64,000 nt of DNA, from NCBI GenBank assembly GCA_963774415.1, contig CAVZEU010000003.1, positions 868,001 to 932,000 on the forward strand, in the 5' to 3' direction. Shown here in pieces: positions 37,234-45,821 of this stretch; the stretch's first letter is position 1, and every line of letters starts with the position of its first letter. This stretch comes from SZUA-36 sp963774415 (lineage in GTDB: Bacteria > Pseudomonadota > Gammaproteobacteria > Xanthomonadales > SZUA-36). Below the pieces are notes generated by a model that saw only the letters and a program-made list of their open reading frames with translations, was not told where the DNA came from and made no database searches. The position numbers and the translations under genes are program-made.

Positions 37234-38208
37234 ATGGTTGAGGACAAAGACACCGTCAGCGGCGCTCCCCTGATGGTATTTACCGGCAACGCCAATCCGG
37301 GGTTGGCGCAGACCATTGCGCGTGAACTCGGCATACCCATGGGGAAGGCCTCCGTGGGTCGTTTCAGCGACGGCGAGGTCGCGGTGGAAATCATGGAGAA
37401 CATCCGCGGCCGGGACGTCTATGTCATCCAGTCGACCTGCGCGCCCACCGCCGATAATTTCATGGAGTTGCTGGTGATGATCGATGCGTTCAAACGCGCG
37501 TCGGCCAAACGGGTCACCGCCGTGATTCCGTATTTCGGCTATGCCCGTCAGGACCGGCGGCCGCGTTCGGCGCGGGTGCCGATCACGGCCAAGGTCGCCG
37601 CGAAAATGATCAGTGCGATCGGCACCGACCGTGTCGTCACCATCGATCTGCACGCAGACCAGATCCAGGGCTTTTTCGATATTCCGGTGGACAATGTCTA
37701 TGCCTCGCCGCTGACGCTGGCCGATATCTGGCAACACCAGGGCAAAGAAGACCTGGTGGTGGTCTCCCCGGACGTCGGCGGTGTCGTTCGCGCAAGGGCG
37801 ATCGCCAAGCGCCTGGACGCGGAACTGGCGATCATCGACAAGCGCCGGCCGCGCGCCAATGTCGCCCGCGTCATGAACATCATCGGTGAAGTCGAGGGCA
37901 AGTACTGCGTGATGGTGGACGACATGGTCGACACCGCCGGCACGCTGTGCACGGCGGCCGGCGCGCTGAAAGAAAAAGGCGCCGGGCGTGTCGTGGCCTA
38001 TTGCGTCCACCCGGTCCTGTCCGGACCGGCGATCAACAATATCCTGGGCTCGGAACTGGACGAACTGGTCGTCACCGACACCATCCCCCTCAGTGAGGCG
38101 GCGCGTAATTGCGGAAAAATCCGCCAGTTGAGTGTCGCGCAGATGCTGGCGGAGACGATTCGCCGCATGGCCCGGGGCGAATCCGTCAGTTCCATGTACA
38201 TCGACTAG
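37234..38208 (+). CDS. prs: Ribose-phosphate pyrophosphokinase (PRPP synthase)
   Basis: Makes PRPP from ribose-5-phosphate and ATP for nucleotide, His and Trp synthesis. Motifs are MVFTGNANPGLA at the start, FSDGEVAVEI, YARQDRRPRSARVPITAK, the metal-binding DLHADQIQGFFDIPVDNVYA, and the PRPP loop VMVDDMVDTAGTL. ATG 37234 gives 324 residues with a GGAG-containing upstream stretch. An upstream GTG (37186) would add 16 unlike residues, and a downstream ATG (37273) would give the shortest common form, so the start is uncertain. The usual follower rplY is 4.7 kb away because of the inserted unit. Confidence 0.95.
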   Translation: MVEDKDTVSGAPLMVFTGNANPGLAQTIARELGIPMGKASVGRFSDGEVAVEIMENIRGRDVYVIQSTCAPTADNFMELLVMIDAFKRASAKRVTAVIPYFGYARQDRRPRSARVPITAKVAAKMISAIGTDRVVTIDLHADQIQGFFDIPVDNVYASPLTLADIWQHQGKEDLVVVSPDVGGVVRARAIAKRLDAELAIIDKRRPRANVARVMNIIGEVEGKYCVMVDDMVDTAGTLCTAAGALKEKGAGRVVAYCVHPVLSGPAINNILGSELDELVVTDTIPLSEAARNCGKIRQLSVAQMLAETIRRMARGESVSSMYID

Positions 38209-38238
38209 CCACACCGGCAGGCGGGCAACGGATTTCGG

Positions 38239-38267
38239 TTGGCCGAACCCCCAATAAGCACTATACT
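38239..38267 (+). promoter_or_regulatory. Candidate promoter of the phosphatase/TPR unit
   Basis: TTGGCC (38239-38244) and TATACT (38262-38267) are separated by exactly 17 bp, 108 bp before the phosphatase start. This suggests the accessory unit has its own promoter rather than depending on prs. Confidence 0.5.
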
Positions 38268-38374
38268 GATTTTGCAGGCAATTGCCCTGGGGGAGACGGT
38301 TAAGCATCCGAGCATGAATGCCGGCTGCCGATATTGACCGGACCAGTCAATGGATGATGACGAGGGTCATAGGG

Positions 38375-39517
38375 ATGATGAGTGTGCGTGTTTTCAGTGT
38401 TTTCTTCCTGTTATGGACGATGCTGGTGTCTCTGGCCTGGGGACAGGCCATAACCCGTGGTCCCTATTTGCAACAGGCCACTGACAGCAGCATCATCGTA
38501 CACTGGCGCACCGATGTCGCGACTGATTCAGTCGTCAGGTTCGGAACAGACAGCGCCGCCCTGCTCCAAAGCAGTACCGAGCCCGTCGTGACGACCGAAC
38601 ACACGGTACGGTTGACTGGTCTGTTAGCGCTTACACAGTATTTCTATTCGGTTGGTGACAGTACTGCGACGATTGCCGGTGACTCCAGCTATCATTTCCA
38701 CACTGCACCCGTTGCCGGAACCCCGGCAAATACCCGCGTCTGGGTGATCGGCGACTCCGGTACAGCCAACGCCGATGCCCGCGCGGTCAGAGATGCCTAT
38801 AAAGCGTGGACGTCATCGCGGCCGGCGGATTTCATGCTGATGCTGGGGGACAATGCCTATACCGATGGCACTGACGCCCAGTATCAGAGTGCCGTGTTCG
38901 ATACCTATCCGGTCATTCTGCGCCAGATGCCGCTATGGCCAACACTGGGGAACCATGATGGTCATAGCGCCGATTCCGCGACCCAGAGCGGGCCTTATTA
39001 CGAGATTTTTGATTTACCCACGGCGGCCGAGGCCGGTGGCCTGGCATCAGGCACGGAAGCATACTACGCCTTTGATTACGGCAATATCCATTTCGTCGTG
39101 CTGGACTCCTATGATATCGATCGCAGTCCCGGCGGCAACATGCTGCAATGGCTTCAGAGCGACCTGGCATTAAACAACAAGCCCTGGGTGATCGCTTTTT
39201 TTCACCACCCCCCTTATACCAAAGGGTCACATGATTCTGACACCGAGGCCCAGTTGATCGACATGCGCCAGTATGCGTTACCGGTACTGGAAGCCTGGGG
39301 TGTCGACCTGGTGATGACCGGGCACAGCCATTCCTACGAGCGTTCCTACCTGCTGGACGGTCACTACGGCGATTCCTCCACCCTGGACGTGGCGACCAAT
39401 ATTCTGGATTTGGGTGACGGCAGTAAGACCGGTGACGGCGCTTATCAGAAACCGGACCTGATCGCGGCGCAGAACGCGGGCGCAGTCTACGCGGTTGCCG
39501 GCATTCCGGCAAAGTGA
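38375..39517 (+). CDS. Secreted purple-acid-phosphatase-like metallophosphatase, 5' part (frameshifted)
   Basis: Start chosen at ATG 38375, with GAGGG 8 nt upstream and a signal peptide VFSVFFLLWTMLVSLAWGQA. A purple-acid-phosphatase N-terminal Fn3-like domain (ITRGPYLQQATDSSIIVHWR) precedes a calcineurin-type phosphoesterase domain with all metal-ligand motifs: VIGDSG, MLGDNAYTDG, TLGNHDGH, FFHHPPYTKGSHDSD and MTGHSHSYERSYL. The frame stops at 39515-39517 just where the family's C-terminal strand should continue. The missing continuation (KVTNAALNHPAMFLSLASLG) is open in the next frame from 39505. One base lost near 39503-39504 explains this. Either the gene is broken or the assembly has an error. 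Confidence 0.85.
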   Translation: MMSVRVFSVFFLLWTMLVSLAWGQAITRGPYLQQATDSSIIVHWRTDVATDSVVRFGTDSAALLQSSTEPVVTTEHTVRLTGLLALTQYFYSVGDSTATIAGDSSYHFHTAPVAGTPANTRVWVIGDSGTANADARAVRDAYKAWTSSRPADFMLMLGDNAYTDGTDAQYQSAVFDTYPVILRQMPLWPTLGNHDGHSADSATQSGPYYEIFDLPTAAEAGGLASGTEAYYAFDYGNIHFVVLDSYDIDRSPGGNMLQWLQSDLALNNKPWVIAFFHHPPYTKGSHDSDTEAQLIDMRQYALPVLEAWGVDLVMTGHSHSYERSYLLDGHYGDSSTLDVATNILDLGDGSKTGDGAYQKPDLIAAQNAGAVYAVAGIPAK

Positions 39518-41802
39518 CCAACGCCGCGCTCAACCACCCGGCGATGTTTCTCTCTTTGGCCTCACTGGGTTCGCTGGTGCTGGACATCTCGGGCAACAAT
39601 ATGGATGTGACGTTTCTGGATCAGAACGCGTCGATCAAAGACCAGTTCAGCATTGTAAAAACACCGGATTCCGACCCGCCCCTGATCGTATCGGCATTGG
39701 CTGAGGACGCTTCGCATGTACGGGTGGATTTTTCAGAAAGGGTCGATGCCGCCGGCGCTACGAACTCTGCCAATTATGCCATTGGGGGTTTGAGCGTCAG
39801 CGCCGCTGAATTGCTGTCCGGTAACACCCAGGTTCGTCTTGCGACTTCGGTGATGAGCGCAGGCAGCAGTTACGTGTTAACCGTCAACAATGTCATGGAT
39901 GAGTCAGGTAATGTCATTGCCACCGATAGCCAGGCGGGTTTTACATTCAACCCGCTAATGAACAAGGCCTTCCAGGACGGGTTGGCGCCTGATTCTGGCT
40001 ATGCCGGCACTCGTGACACGTATATCCGGGAAGCCACCGCCACGACCAATTATGGCACCGCCGCGAGCTTGCAGGTTGACGGTGACGAACCGTCCGGAAG
40101 CGGCACGGACATGTCGATCCTGTTGGCCTGGGATATCGGTGAAATCCCGGCCGATGCAACCGTGCAATCGGTCACCCTGACACTCAATACGATCAACATC
40201 AGCAACGGACCCTATTATTGCTATGCCCTGTTAAAGACCTGGGACGAGGGTCAGGCAAGTTGGAACCAGGCAGCGTCTGGCTCAGCGTGGAGCAGTGCTG
40301 GTGCGCTGGGCGCGACCGACCGTGACAGCGCGCCCCTGTGCACCATTTCGGCACCCGTACTTGCACCGCTGAGTGTCGACCTGAACACCGATGGCATCGC
40401 CACCGTGCAGGCCTGGGTAGACGGCAGCCTGGCGAATAACGGTCTGGTAATTGCCGATTCGGTCACCAGCGATGGCGCAGACTTTGATTCCAGTGATTCC
40501 GCCAGTGCCATCAACCGGCCGAAACTGGAGATTGTCTACAGTGTGCCTGTCTCACCGCCCAACAACCCACCGATTGCGTCATTCAGTGAGAACTGTGTCG
40601 ATCTTGCCTGTGATTTCAGCGATGCGTCGGCGGACACGGACGGGACATTGGTTGGCTGGTCCTGGGATTTTGGTGATGATACCGGTTCAACAGCACAGAA
40701 CCCGACACACAGTTATGCCGACGCGGGCACTTATGCCGTCAGACTCACGGTTACGGACAATGACGGCGGCACCGCGCACACCACTCGGAATGTGACGGTG
40801 ACGGAGCCGCCCCAGTTTGTCGATTACGTGGCCGATGGTCAGATCGGAGTGGCAGGAACGGTCAGTGGCAGTTTCACCGACACACAGTCCGATAACGGTG
40901 TCAGCCAGTCGATCCGTGAACGTACCAGCGGCGGCAAGAAGCAGAACCGTTACAGCTTCCTGGAGCACAAATGGACATTCAGCGTCGCACCGGCGGCTGG
41001 ATTCGTGCTGAACCTGAACGCGTGGAGCAGTGGCTCAACCGACGGTGACAGCTTTGTGTTTGCTTATTCGACTGACAACGGCAGCTACACAGACCTGGTC
41101 ACGATATCCTCTGTTGACCCAGCCAACAGCCAAATGGTGCTGTTGCCCAGCAACCTGAGTGGCACGGTTTATATCCGCGTCAGGGACACGGACCGCACGG
41201 CTGGTCACACGGCGCTGGATAGCGTGTTTGTCGATCATCTGTATATCCACGCCGAGAACGCGTCGGGACCACCACCCGCGGTGCCCACGGGTCTTGCCGC
41301 AACGCCCCTGTCGAGTAACAGCATTGCGCTTAGCTGGACAGATAATTCCAGTGATGAACTGGGTTTTGAGATCCAGCGTTCGACCGATCAGAACAACTGG
41401 ACCGGTCTCGGCGATCCTGGCATGGACGCGACCAGCGTTACCGACAGCGGTTTGCAGGAATCAACCTTGTACTATTACCGTATCCGGGCGTTCAACGCGT
41501 CCGGCAACTCGAACTGGTCAACCACCGCTTCGGCCACCACCGATGCAGGGCCGCCACCAGCGGACATTACCCTGTCCCTGAGCGGCAGCAAGAGCCGGGG
41601 CATACACGTGGTCGACCTGACCTGGTCCGGGACGACGAAAACCAGCGTCGATATTTTCCGCGATGGCGATCCGCCGGTCACTGTGACCGACACGGGCAGT
41701 TATACGGACAACACCGGCAACAGGGGTGGTCGAACCTATACCTACCAGGTCTGTGAGGCTGGCAGCTCGACCTGTTCAGCTGTGGAGAGCATTACTTTCT
41801 GA
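39514..41802 (+). CDS. Metallophosphatase 3' part: Ig-like, DNRLRE, PKD and Fn3 domains
   Basis: The frame opens with the phosphatase C-terminal segment (NHPAMFLSLASLGSLVLDI), so it continues the preceding gene rather than being independent; GTG 39514 has no ribosome binding site. After it come a bacterial Ig-like domain (LIVSALAEDASHVRVDFSE, about 52-145), a DNRLRE domain (TRDTYIREATATTNYGTAA, about 168-345), a PKD domain (IASFSENCVDLACDFSDASA ... WDFGDD ... HSYADAGTYAVRLTV, about 350-430), an unassigned beta domain (about 435-590), an Fn3 domain (VPTGLAATPLSSNSIALSWT, about 593-685) and a last Fn3-like domain. The joined protein would be about 1,140 residues, secreted and multidomain, possibly acting on a surface polymer. 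Confidence 0.8.
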   Translation: MTNAALNHPAMFLSLASLGSLVLDISGNNMDVTFLDQNASIKDQFSIVKTPDSDPPLIVSALAEDASHVRVDFSERVDAAGATNSANYAIGGLSVSAAELLSGNTQVRLATSVMSAGSSYVLTVNNVMDESGNVIATDSQAGFTFNPLMNKAFQDGLAPDSGYAGTRDTYIREATATTNYGTAASLQVDGDEPSGSGTDMSILLAWDIGEIPADATVQSVTLTLNTINISNGPYYCYALLKTWDEGQASWNQAASGSAWSSAGALGATDRDSAPLCTISAPVLAPLSVDLNTDGIATVQAWVDGSLANNGLVIADSVTSDGADFDSSDSASAINRPKLEIVYSVPVSPPNNPPIASFSENCVDLACDFSDASADTDGTLVGWSWDFGDDTGSTAQNPTHSYADAGTYAVRLTVTDNDGGTAHTTRNVTVTEPPQFVDYVADGQIGVAGTVSGSFTDTQSDNGVSQSIRERTSGGKKQNRYSFLEHKWTFSVAPAAGFVLNLNAWSSGSTDGDSFVFAYSTDNGSYTDLVTISSVDPANSQMVLLPSNLSGTVYIRVRDTDRTAGHTALDSVFVDHLYIHAENASGPPPAVPTGLAATPLSSNSIALSWTDNSSDELGFEIQRSTDQNNWTGLGDPGMDATSVTDSGLQESTLYYYRIRAFNASGNSNWSTTASATTDAGPPPADITLSLSGSKSRGIHVVDLTWSGTTKTSVDIFRDGDPPVTVTDTGSYTDNTGNRGGRTYTYQVCEAGSSTCSAVESITF

Positions 41803-42665
41803 TGCGGGGGCGTTGCCGAGCGTTTTGCCTGTTGTTCTTGCTGGCGGCGTTGGTGCCCCGGTCGTGGGCGCACCCGGATTTGCTGCTGCAAATTGATGCC
41901 CTGACCCACAGGCTGGAGCAACAGCCCGACAATGTCTCGCTGTTACTGAAGCGCGGTGACCTGCAACGCCGGCACGCCAACTGGGCGGCCGCCCGAGCCG
42001 ATTTCCAGCGGGTCCGGCAGATACAGCCGCACAACCAGACCGTTGACTGGTTCGAAGGGCGTCTGGACGTTGAATCTGGTGAAGCGGCCAGGGGCCGGGC
42101 CCTTCTGGACCGGTTTTTACACACCAATCCGGAGCATACGATCGCTTTGCAGAACCGTGCACAGGCAAGCCTCCTGCTAAAACAGCCGGTACTGGCTGCC
42201 AAGGATTACCAGCGGGTCATCGGTTTGTCTGAGCATCCTTCGCCTGCGCTATATACTGAGTGGGCGCTCGCATTGGTCGCAGCGGGTGACGGCTATATGT
42301 CAGCGGCCATGGCAGGTGTCCGTCAGGGATTGCAGCATTTTCCACAAGAGGTGGCGTTGACCGGTCTGGCTACAGATATTTCTCTTGCCGTTGGTGACAC
42401 CGGATCTGTGCAGGATTTATTAAATCGATTGCCGCACGCGCTGCTGGATTTACCACAATGGCAAAAACGCCAGGCACTGCTCGATTGTGAACTTGGCAGC
42501 AAAGACAAGGCAAGGCGCCGCTTTGACGCCATTAGCGACAAACATCCGGGACCTGTTCCCGGTGACCTGTCCGGAGCTTGGCTGGCGAAGTTGGCAGCGG
42601 CTCCGCTGCCGGAAAATTGCCAGGCCGCCGCCAGGGCAATGCTGGACATAAGATTGGTGCAATAA
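41802..42665 (+). CDS. Exported TPR-repeat protein
   Basis: A 287-residue protein with a signal peptide (CLLFLLAALVPRSWAH, cleavage near 23) and TPR-like helical repeats (LEQQPDNVSLLLKRGDLQRR; HTIALQNRAQASLLLKQPVLA). Its ATG shares one base with the stop of the phosphatase frame (TGATG), so it is translationally coupled to it and likely acts with it. No family beyond TPR is recognised. Four cysteines are present in the mature chain or signal. It closes the inserted unit, 213 bp before rplY. Confidence 0.75.
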   Translation: MRGRCRAFCLLFLLAALVPRSWAHPDLLLQIDALTHRLEQQPDNVSLLLKRGDLQRRHANWAAARADFQRVRQIQPHNQTVDWFEGRLDVESGEAARGRALLDRFLHTNPEHTIALQNRAQASLLLKQPVLAAKDYQRVIGLSEHPSPALYTEWALALVAAGDGYMSAAMAGVRQGLQHFPQEVALTGLATDISLAVGDTGSVQDLLNRLPHALLDLPQWQKRQALLDCELGSKDKARRRFDAISDKHPGPVPGDLSGAWLAKLAAAPLPENCQAAARAMLDIRLVQ

Positions 42666-42723
42666 AGTAGAAAGGTCGACCATGTATGAGGGTGGTGCTC
42701 TTTCGAGAGGGGCCAAACGCCTA

Positions 42724-42754
42724 TTGCCAGCAACGGGGGTTGGTGCGGTATAAT
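42724..42754 (+). promoter_or_regulatory. Candidate promoter of rplY-pth-ychF
   Basis: TTGCCA (42724-42729) and a perfect TATAAT (42749-42754), spacer 19 bp, lie 124 bp before rplY. This would give rplY its own transcription despite separation from prs. Confidence 0.55.
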
Positions 42755-42878
42755 GCCCGGCTTGATTTTGCGCCGCCCCTGGTCGCGGGGACGGACTGAC
42801 TGCCGCTGCAGCGGCGCCGCCGTTTCGTGATATTCCCTGCATGTTGCAGGCGAGACGGCCGAACCTTAGAGGATTGTC

Positions 42879-43625
42879 ATGGCTGATACAAACGTTCTCA
42901 TCGCGGAACTCCGTGATGACGTGGGGAAAGGTGCGAGCCGCCGCCTGCGTCGCCAGGGGAAGATACCCGCGGTACTTTACGGCGGCCGCAAGGACCCCGT
43001 GACCCTGTCGCTCGAACATGACCCGTTGGTGCACGCCGCGCAGAACGAGTCATTTTTCTCCAGTATTCTGGAGATCAAGGTGGCGGACGGGCGCAGGCAA
43101 AAAGTCGTGGTCAGGGACATGCATCACCACCCCTTCAAACACCAGATCATGCATCTGGATTTCATGCGCGTGTCGGCGAAGGAGGTCCTGCGCATACACG
43201 TGCCGATTCACTTCGACGGTGAAGAGGAGTCCCCGGCCGGCAAGACATCGGGTGTGGTGATACAGCACCAGGTGACCGAAGTCGAGATTGCCGCCCTGCC
43301 GGAAAACCTGCCTGAATACCTGACCGTTGATTTGTCCGCACTCGATGCGGGCGATGCCGTCATGCTGTCGGACATCGTGTTGCCGAAGGGCATCGAAATA
43401 CCGGCACTGGCCGGCGACGATCCGAACGATGTCATCGTCGCCAACGCCATCCATATCAGGGAATCGCAGGGCACCGGCGTGGCTGCTGCTGAAGAGGCCG
43501 CCGCGGCCGAGGCCGAATTGGGTCTCGAGGCCGAGGCCGAGGGCGAAGAGGAACTGGCGGAAGGCGAAGACGCCGACGAAGCCGATTCGGACGAGGCGGA
43601 CGACGGCGACGCAGACAAGGAATAA
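42879..43625 (+). CDS. rplY: 50S ribosomal protein L25/Ctc
   Basis: 5S rRNA-binding protein of the long (Ctc) type, 248 residues. The L25 domain covers about 1-95 (DDVGKGASRRLRRQGKIPAVLYG; MHHHPFKHQIMHLDFMRV), followed by the CTC beta domain to about 185 (VPIHFDGEEESPAGKTSGVV; LPENLPEYLTVDLSALDAGD). The last 60 residues are a very acidic Ala/Glu/Asp tail, common in long L25 proteins. GAGGATT precedes the ATG. pth follows by 18 bp. Confidence 0.95.
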   Translation: MADTNVLIAELRDDVGKGASRRLRRQGKIPAVLYGGRKDPVTLSLEHDPLVHAAQNESFFSSILEIKVADGRRQKVVVRDMHHHPFKHQIMHLDFMRVSAKEVLRIHVPIHFDGEEESPAGKTSGVVIQHQVTEVEIAALPENLPEYLTVDLSALDAGDAVMLSDIVLPKGIEIPALAGDDPNDVIVANAIHIRESQGTGVAAAEEAAAAEAELGLEAEAEGEEELAEGEDADEADSDEADDGDADKE

Positions 43626-43643
43626 GCACCGGGACCGAACGGC

Positions 43644-44222
43644 GTGACCGGATCATTCCTGATCGCGGGTCTTGGCAATGCAGACCCCGGCTACGGCCAG
43701 ACCCGGCACAATGCCGGGTTCTGGTTCCTGGATGCGCTGCTCAGGTCGTCGGCAGCGCCGCTGCGCCTGCAGCCGCGCCTGTCGGCGCAGGTCTGCCGCA
43801 CCCGCCTTTTCGGCGCGGATTGCGTGCTGATGAAACCGGACACATTCATGAATCACAGCGGCCGGGCGGTTAGGGCGGTGATGGATTATTACGCCGTCGA
43901 GCCCGCCGGCCTGCTCATCGCCTATGACGAACTCGACCTGCCGCCGGGTACGGCCCGGCTCAAGGTCGGGGGCGGCCATGGCGGTCACAACGGCCTCAGG
44001 GATGTCTTTCGGCACCTCGAAAGCACGGACTTTATGCGCCTGCGCATCGGCATCGGCCATCCCGGCCACAAGGACGCCGTGACCGCCTATGTGCTGAGCC
44101 GCCCCCCGGCCGACCAGTTACTGGCGATCATGCAGGCGATCGATGCCGCCGTTGCCGTGATGCCCGACCTGCTTGCGGGCAGGCTGGAGGCGGCCACCAA
44201 GACCCTGCACAGCCGCGACTGA
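43644..44222 (+). CDS. pth: Peptidyl-tRNA hydrolase
   Basis: Releases peptides from peptidyl-tRNAs that drop off ribosomes. GTG at 43644 starts the family N-terminus MTGSFLIAGLGNADPGYG, and the catalytic His22 is in TRHNAGFWFLDAL. Other motifs are KPDTFMNHSGRAV, the catalytic Asp in LIAYDELDLPPGTARLK and the GGHGGHNGLRD loop. Length is 192 residues (E. coli 194). NADPG replaces the more usual NPGPE after GLG, a minor variation. It is cotranscribed with rplY and ychF. Confidence 0.95.
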   Translation: MTGSFLIAGLGNADPGYGQTRHNAGFWFLDALLRSSAAPLRLQPRLSAQVCRTRLFGADCVLMKPDTFMNHSGRAVRAVMDYYAVEPAGLLIAYDELDLPPGTARLKVGGGHGGHNGLRDVFRHLESTDFMRLRIGIGHPGHKDAVTAYVLSRPPADQLLAIMQAIDAAVAVMPDLLAGRLEAATKTLHSRD

Positions 44223-44244
44223 GCACGAATTGCGGACATGAGAC

Positions 44245-45336
44245 ATGGGATTTAAATGCGGGATCGTGGGTCTGCCGAACGTCGGCAAGTCGACCCTGTT
44301 CAATGCCCTCACCGAGGCCAGCATCGCGGCGGAAAACTACCCTTTCTGCACGATCGATCCCAATGTCGGCATCGTACCGGTGCCGGATCAGCGACTACGG
44401 CAACTGGCCGACATCGTGAAACCGGCCAGAATCGTGCCGACGACGATGGAGTTCGTGGACATTGCCGGCCTGGTCGAAGGTGCGTCCAGGGGCGAGGGGC
44501 TCGGCAACAGGTTCCTGGCGCACGTCAGGGAAACCGATGCCATCGCCCACGTCGTGCGCTGCTTTGAAGATGACGATGTCGTGCACGTGGCCGGCAACGT
44601 CGATGCCGTTGCCGATATCGAGGTGATCAATACCGAGTTGGCGCTGGCCGATCTTGAAAGCGTCGAGCGGGCCATGCAAAAGGCGGAGAAACAAACGCGC
44701 GGCGGTGACAGGGGCATGCTGGCGCGGCTGGCGTTGCTGACCCGCGTCAGGGATGCCCTGGACAAGACCGGCAGCGCGCGGTCGCTGGCACTCGATCGCG
44801 GCGAAAGACAAATCGTCGACGAACTGCACCTGCTGACGCTGAAGCCGGTCGTGCTGGTCGCCAACGTGGCCGAGGATGGTATCGAAGATAACCCGCAGCT
44901 CGAACGTGTACGTGAATTTGCCGCTGCCGCCGGGGCCGGTGTCGTGCCGGTCTGCGCAGCGCTGGAAGCGGAAGTGGCGCAGCTGGAACAGCAGGAAAGG
45001 GTCGAGTTCCTGGCCGCGCTCGGTTTGGCCGAATCCGGGCTGGCCGGTGTCGTGCGCGCCGGCTACGACCTGCTGGACCTGCTGACTTTTTTCACCGCGG
45101 GGCCGAAGGAGGTCAGGGCGTGGACGGTGACCCGCGGCGCCACGGCGCCCCAGGCCGCCGGCCGCATACACACCGATTTCGAGCGTGGCTTTATCCGCGC
45201 CGAGGTCACCGCTTTCGACGACTTCATCGCCTGCGGCGGCGAACAGGGAGCAAAGGAGGCCGGCAAGCTGCGCCTGGAAGGCAAGGACTACGTGGTGCGC
45301 GAAGGTGACGTCGTGCACTTCCGCTTCAACGTTTGA
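44245..45336 (+). CDS. ychF: Redox-regulated ATPase YchF (OBG family)
   Basis: A 363-residue Obg-family P-loop ATPase. G1 is GLPNVGKSTLFNALTEA (about 8-24), G3 is DIAGLVEGASRGEGLGN, and the G4 position reads NVAE in place of NKxD, the change associated with ATP preference in YchF. A helical insert and a C-terminal TGS domain follow (FFTAGPKEVRAWTV ... IHTDFERGFIRAEV). It closes the rplY-pth-ychF group, 71 bp before the tRNA cluster. Confidence 0.96.
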   Translation: MGFKCGIVGLPNVGKSTLFNALTEASIAAENYPFCTIDPNVGIVPVPDQRLRQLADIVKPARIVPTTMEFVDIAGLVEGASRGEGLGNRFLAHVRETDAIAHVVRCFEDDDVVHVAGNVDAVADIEVINTELALADLESVERAMQKAEKQTRGGDRGMLARLALLTRVRDALDKTGSARSLALDRGERQIVDELHLLTLKPVVLVANVAEDGIEDNPQLERVREFAAAAGAGVVPVCAALEAEVAQLEQQERVEFLAALGLAESGLAGVVRAGYDLLDLLTFFTAGPKEVRAWTVTRGATAPQAAGRIHTDFERGFIRAEVTAFDDFIACGGEQGAKEAGKLRLEGKDYVVREGDVVHFRFNV

Positions 45337-45362
45337 AATGCGCGGGTCCAGGGGCTCCATTG

Positions 45363-45391
45363 TTGACAGGTCAACATCGCTGGGAGAAAAT
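45363..45391 (+). promoter_or_regulatory. Promoter of the tRNA-tuf operon
   Basis: A perfect TTGACA (45363-45368), a 17-bp spacer and GAAAAT (45386-45391) are followed by a GC-rich segment, 17 bp before tRNA(Tyr). This arrangement is typical of a growth-rate-controlled stable-RNA promoter. It probably drives three tRNAs and tuf. Confidence 0.6.
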
Positions 45392-45407
45392 AGGCGGCTT
45401 GCTTGTG

Positions 45408-45492
45408 GGAGGGGTACCCAAGCGGTCAACGGGGGCAGACTGTAAATCTGCTGGCTATGCCTTCGGAGGTTCGAATCCTCCCCCCTCCACCA
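45408..45492 (+). tRNA. tRNA-Tyr (anticodon GTA)
   Basis: An 85-nt class II tRNA with acceptor GGAGGGG/CCCCTCC, anticodon stem-loop CAGA-CTGTAAA-TCTG with GTA, a long variable arm (CTGGCTATGCCTTCGG), T-arm GTTCGAATC, discriminator A and encoded CCA. Confidence 0.97.
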
Positions 45493-45545
45493 TCCGAAAC
45501 GGCTGGTGTGTGAGCGAACAAAACTGGGTGAAGGGCCAGCTTCGG

Positions 45546-45619
<74 letters not shown>

Positions 45620-45683
45620 TGTCCCCCGGCGGTCGCCTGCTGGCGGATAAAACGACCTGGAAGCCGGAGCCAGGCAGGATTCG

Positions 45684-45759
<76 letters not shown>

Positions 45760-45821
45760 TTGTTGTTGGCCGGATGTAGCGTTTATTGACAGTTTAATTG
45801 CGATAGTTTTTGGAGACTGGC

